Shown here: piece by piece, positions 62,701 to 64,000 of the stretch
Layout of the letters: each line of letters opens with the position of its first letter
Numbering within the stretch: the stretch's first letter is position 1
Source: Lumnitzera littorea
Taxonomy: Eukaryota > Streptophyta > Magnoliopsida > Myrtales > Combretaceae
Assembly: GCA_024138015.1 (NCBI GenBank)
Contig: JAMXBB010000010.1
Coordinates: 83,675,958-83,739,957 of the forward strand
Length of the DNA stretch: 64,000 nucleotides
Direction of reading: 5' to 3'
Translations under genes and position numbers: made by a program
The notes under the pieces: model-generated
What the model was told of the DNA's origin: nothing
Databases searched by the model: none
The model's input: the letters and a program-made list of their open reading frames with translations, nothing else

Positions 62701-64000
62701 GAAAAAAATAGTGAATGGAAAATCACAATTAAGTAAAACAAAAGCATTTGGACATCTGCTATTGGACCAAATGGACTATACAAATAATCATTTTTTATCA
62801 ATTAATGATGGTATTATTGACGGAATAATATACTAAAAGATCAATAGGAAAAGAGAATATAATAACTGCTGCTGTTGTGTATCTGGCTGGGGAGCACCGG
62901 TGCACATGACGGAAAAAAAGAGAGAGAAAACTAAGAATGGTCGTCAAAGGTGTGTGTTCCACGTTGCGGGCCCAAAGAATTTCGAAGTATACGTTTCATG
63001 TGACCACGAGGTTTCGAACCCAAAGTTAGCTGTGTCAACCCTCATACAGAAGATAAACGTTCGAGGCATAAAGTTGCCCAACATTTAAGATATCAATTTG
63101 AGTTCTTCAATCTATTTATAATAATTAACCAGATCCTCCGCTATATGCCTTAAATCTAATATATTAAAAAGAATAAAGCTATTAAGTATCTTACATAATT
63201 TTAATTAAATAAAATTTTAGATATTATATAGAGATAAGTTATTTCGAGTAGTCGTTATTTAGAGATATTTTAAATAATTGGTTTTTTCTGATGTTATACA
63301 GTGACAAGTTATTTTAGGTTGGATTTGACTTAATATTTACATTCGTAGACACCCATAATGCCAGTGCAACAATTGCCAATATTATATTAAAGAATATTGA
63401 AATGGATCAATTAGTAAAACTAATTATACGAGCAAGGTTAGTATATACTGAATTAGAAAAATTGAAAATAGATAAATTAAGCTTTAGAAAACTTTAATGA
63501 AACCCTTAAAACTTGTTAATAACCCAAACTCAATACTTTAGGGTAATAAATTTAATGAAAAAATTACATAGGAGGGTAGCAATGTTTGGGCCCTAGCATT
63601 TCAAAAAGTTTATACAAGGAATTAACACTTTAGTAAGTAGTTAAAATAGATGATTGCAATTACAGTATTATTAACTCTAGCTAACATGGCAGTTATGTAT
63701 TGCATGACACTAATGTAGTAGATACATGGTGCTTACATAGATAATTAAATAATAGATAAATATAAAAAAAATAAAAAGATATAAATTACAAAAAATGTAA
63801 TGAAAATTTTAATAAAATCAAAAGTTTAAAAAGGATAGTCTATTTTTTTTCAAATGTTAACTTTTTTAATTTTGCAATTTTTATTTTGATATTTTTTTAC
63901 ATGTTAATTATCTTATTTTTTATTTTTTATATTTTTAATTTTTCCTTTTCTATTTTCTTTTTTTTTAATCCTTTTTTATATTTTTCATTTTTTCAATTCA
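59701..64000. other. AT-rich sequence, no gene identified
   Basis: Between about 61290 and 63090 base composition is more even, with CG-containing stretches (for example near 61640-61790 and 62890-63065). This could be flanking DNA of a gene outside the window, but no frame has supportable similarity. A poly-A run lies at 62152-62170. Confidence 0.4.

Noticed and set aside
62900..63088. A 62-residue plus-strand frame in a more balanced region
   Set aside because: No start context, family similarity or neighbouring exon supports a gene.

Overview
The window looks like a transposon-rich, gene-poor stretch of a plant nuclear genome, probably a eudicot. It is very AT-rich. The recognisable coding remnants are plant LTR-retrotransposon proteins of Ty3/gypsy (Tat/Ogre-like) and Ty1/copia type. 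A CACTA DNA transposon shell and several solo or truncated LTRs are also present. I found no convincing host gene, rRNA, tRNA gene, CRISPR array or bacterial feature. Every transposon reading frame is broken.

Layout. 1-8020: degenerate minus-strand Tat/Ogre-like element A (ORF1, gag-pro, partial RT, 5' LTR), cut exactly at the edge of an LTR at 170/171. About 8012-9623: plus-strand LTR C of a related family. 10670-14227: probable solo LTR F with 5-bp target duplication TTTAT. 14233-20309: AT-rich unassigned sequence with a 121-bp tandem duplication. 20313-29210: CACTA-type element with TIRs and a 3-bp duplication ATA, split by solo LTR E (22160-25087, duplication ACATA). 29867-45510: the centrepiece, a structurally complete plus-strand Tat/Ogre-like element B of 15.6 kb with 5-bp duplication ATATT. 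45651-50679: complete but inactivated minus-strand copia element D. 50680-54232: LTR-like debris, including a SIRE/Maximus-like copia LTR. 53882-54600: perfect 351-bp inverted repeat that abuts a single N at 54601. 54602-64000: AT-rich, low-complexity sequence with possible LTR relics.

How the parts work together. Element B has the parts a Tat-lineage element needs: LTR promoter, tRNA primer-binding site, an extra ORF1 ahead of gag, gag-pro, a putative intron before RT, RT plus RNase H plus a second (archaeal-type) RNase H, DD35E integrase, a 3' untranslated region with an 84-bp tandem array, polypurine tract and 3' LTR. In-frame stops, one clear frameshift in pol and a 250-bp loss covering the 3' LTR TATA box show it is now inert. 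Hand comparison of LTR pairs suggests D (about 12% divergence) is older than B (about 5% in a sample).

I did not find an undescribed functional system. The points most worth following up are the LTR-internal Pol III-promoter-like module, the 84-bp satellite-like array, the conserved putative intron in A and B, the exact LTR-edge junction in A, and the palindrome next to the N, which is probably an assembly artefact.
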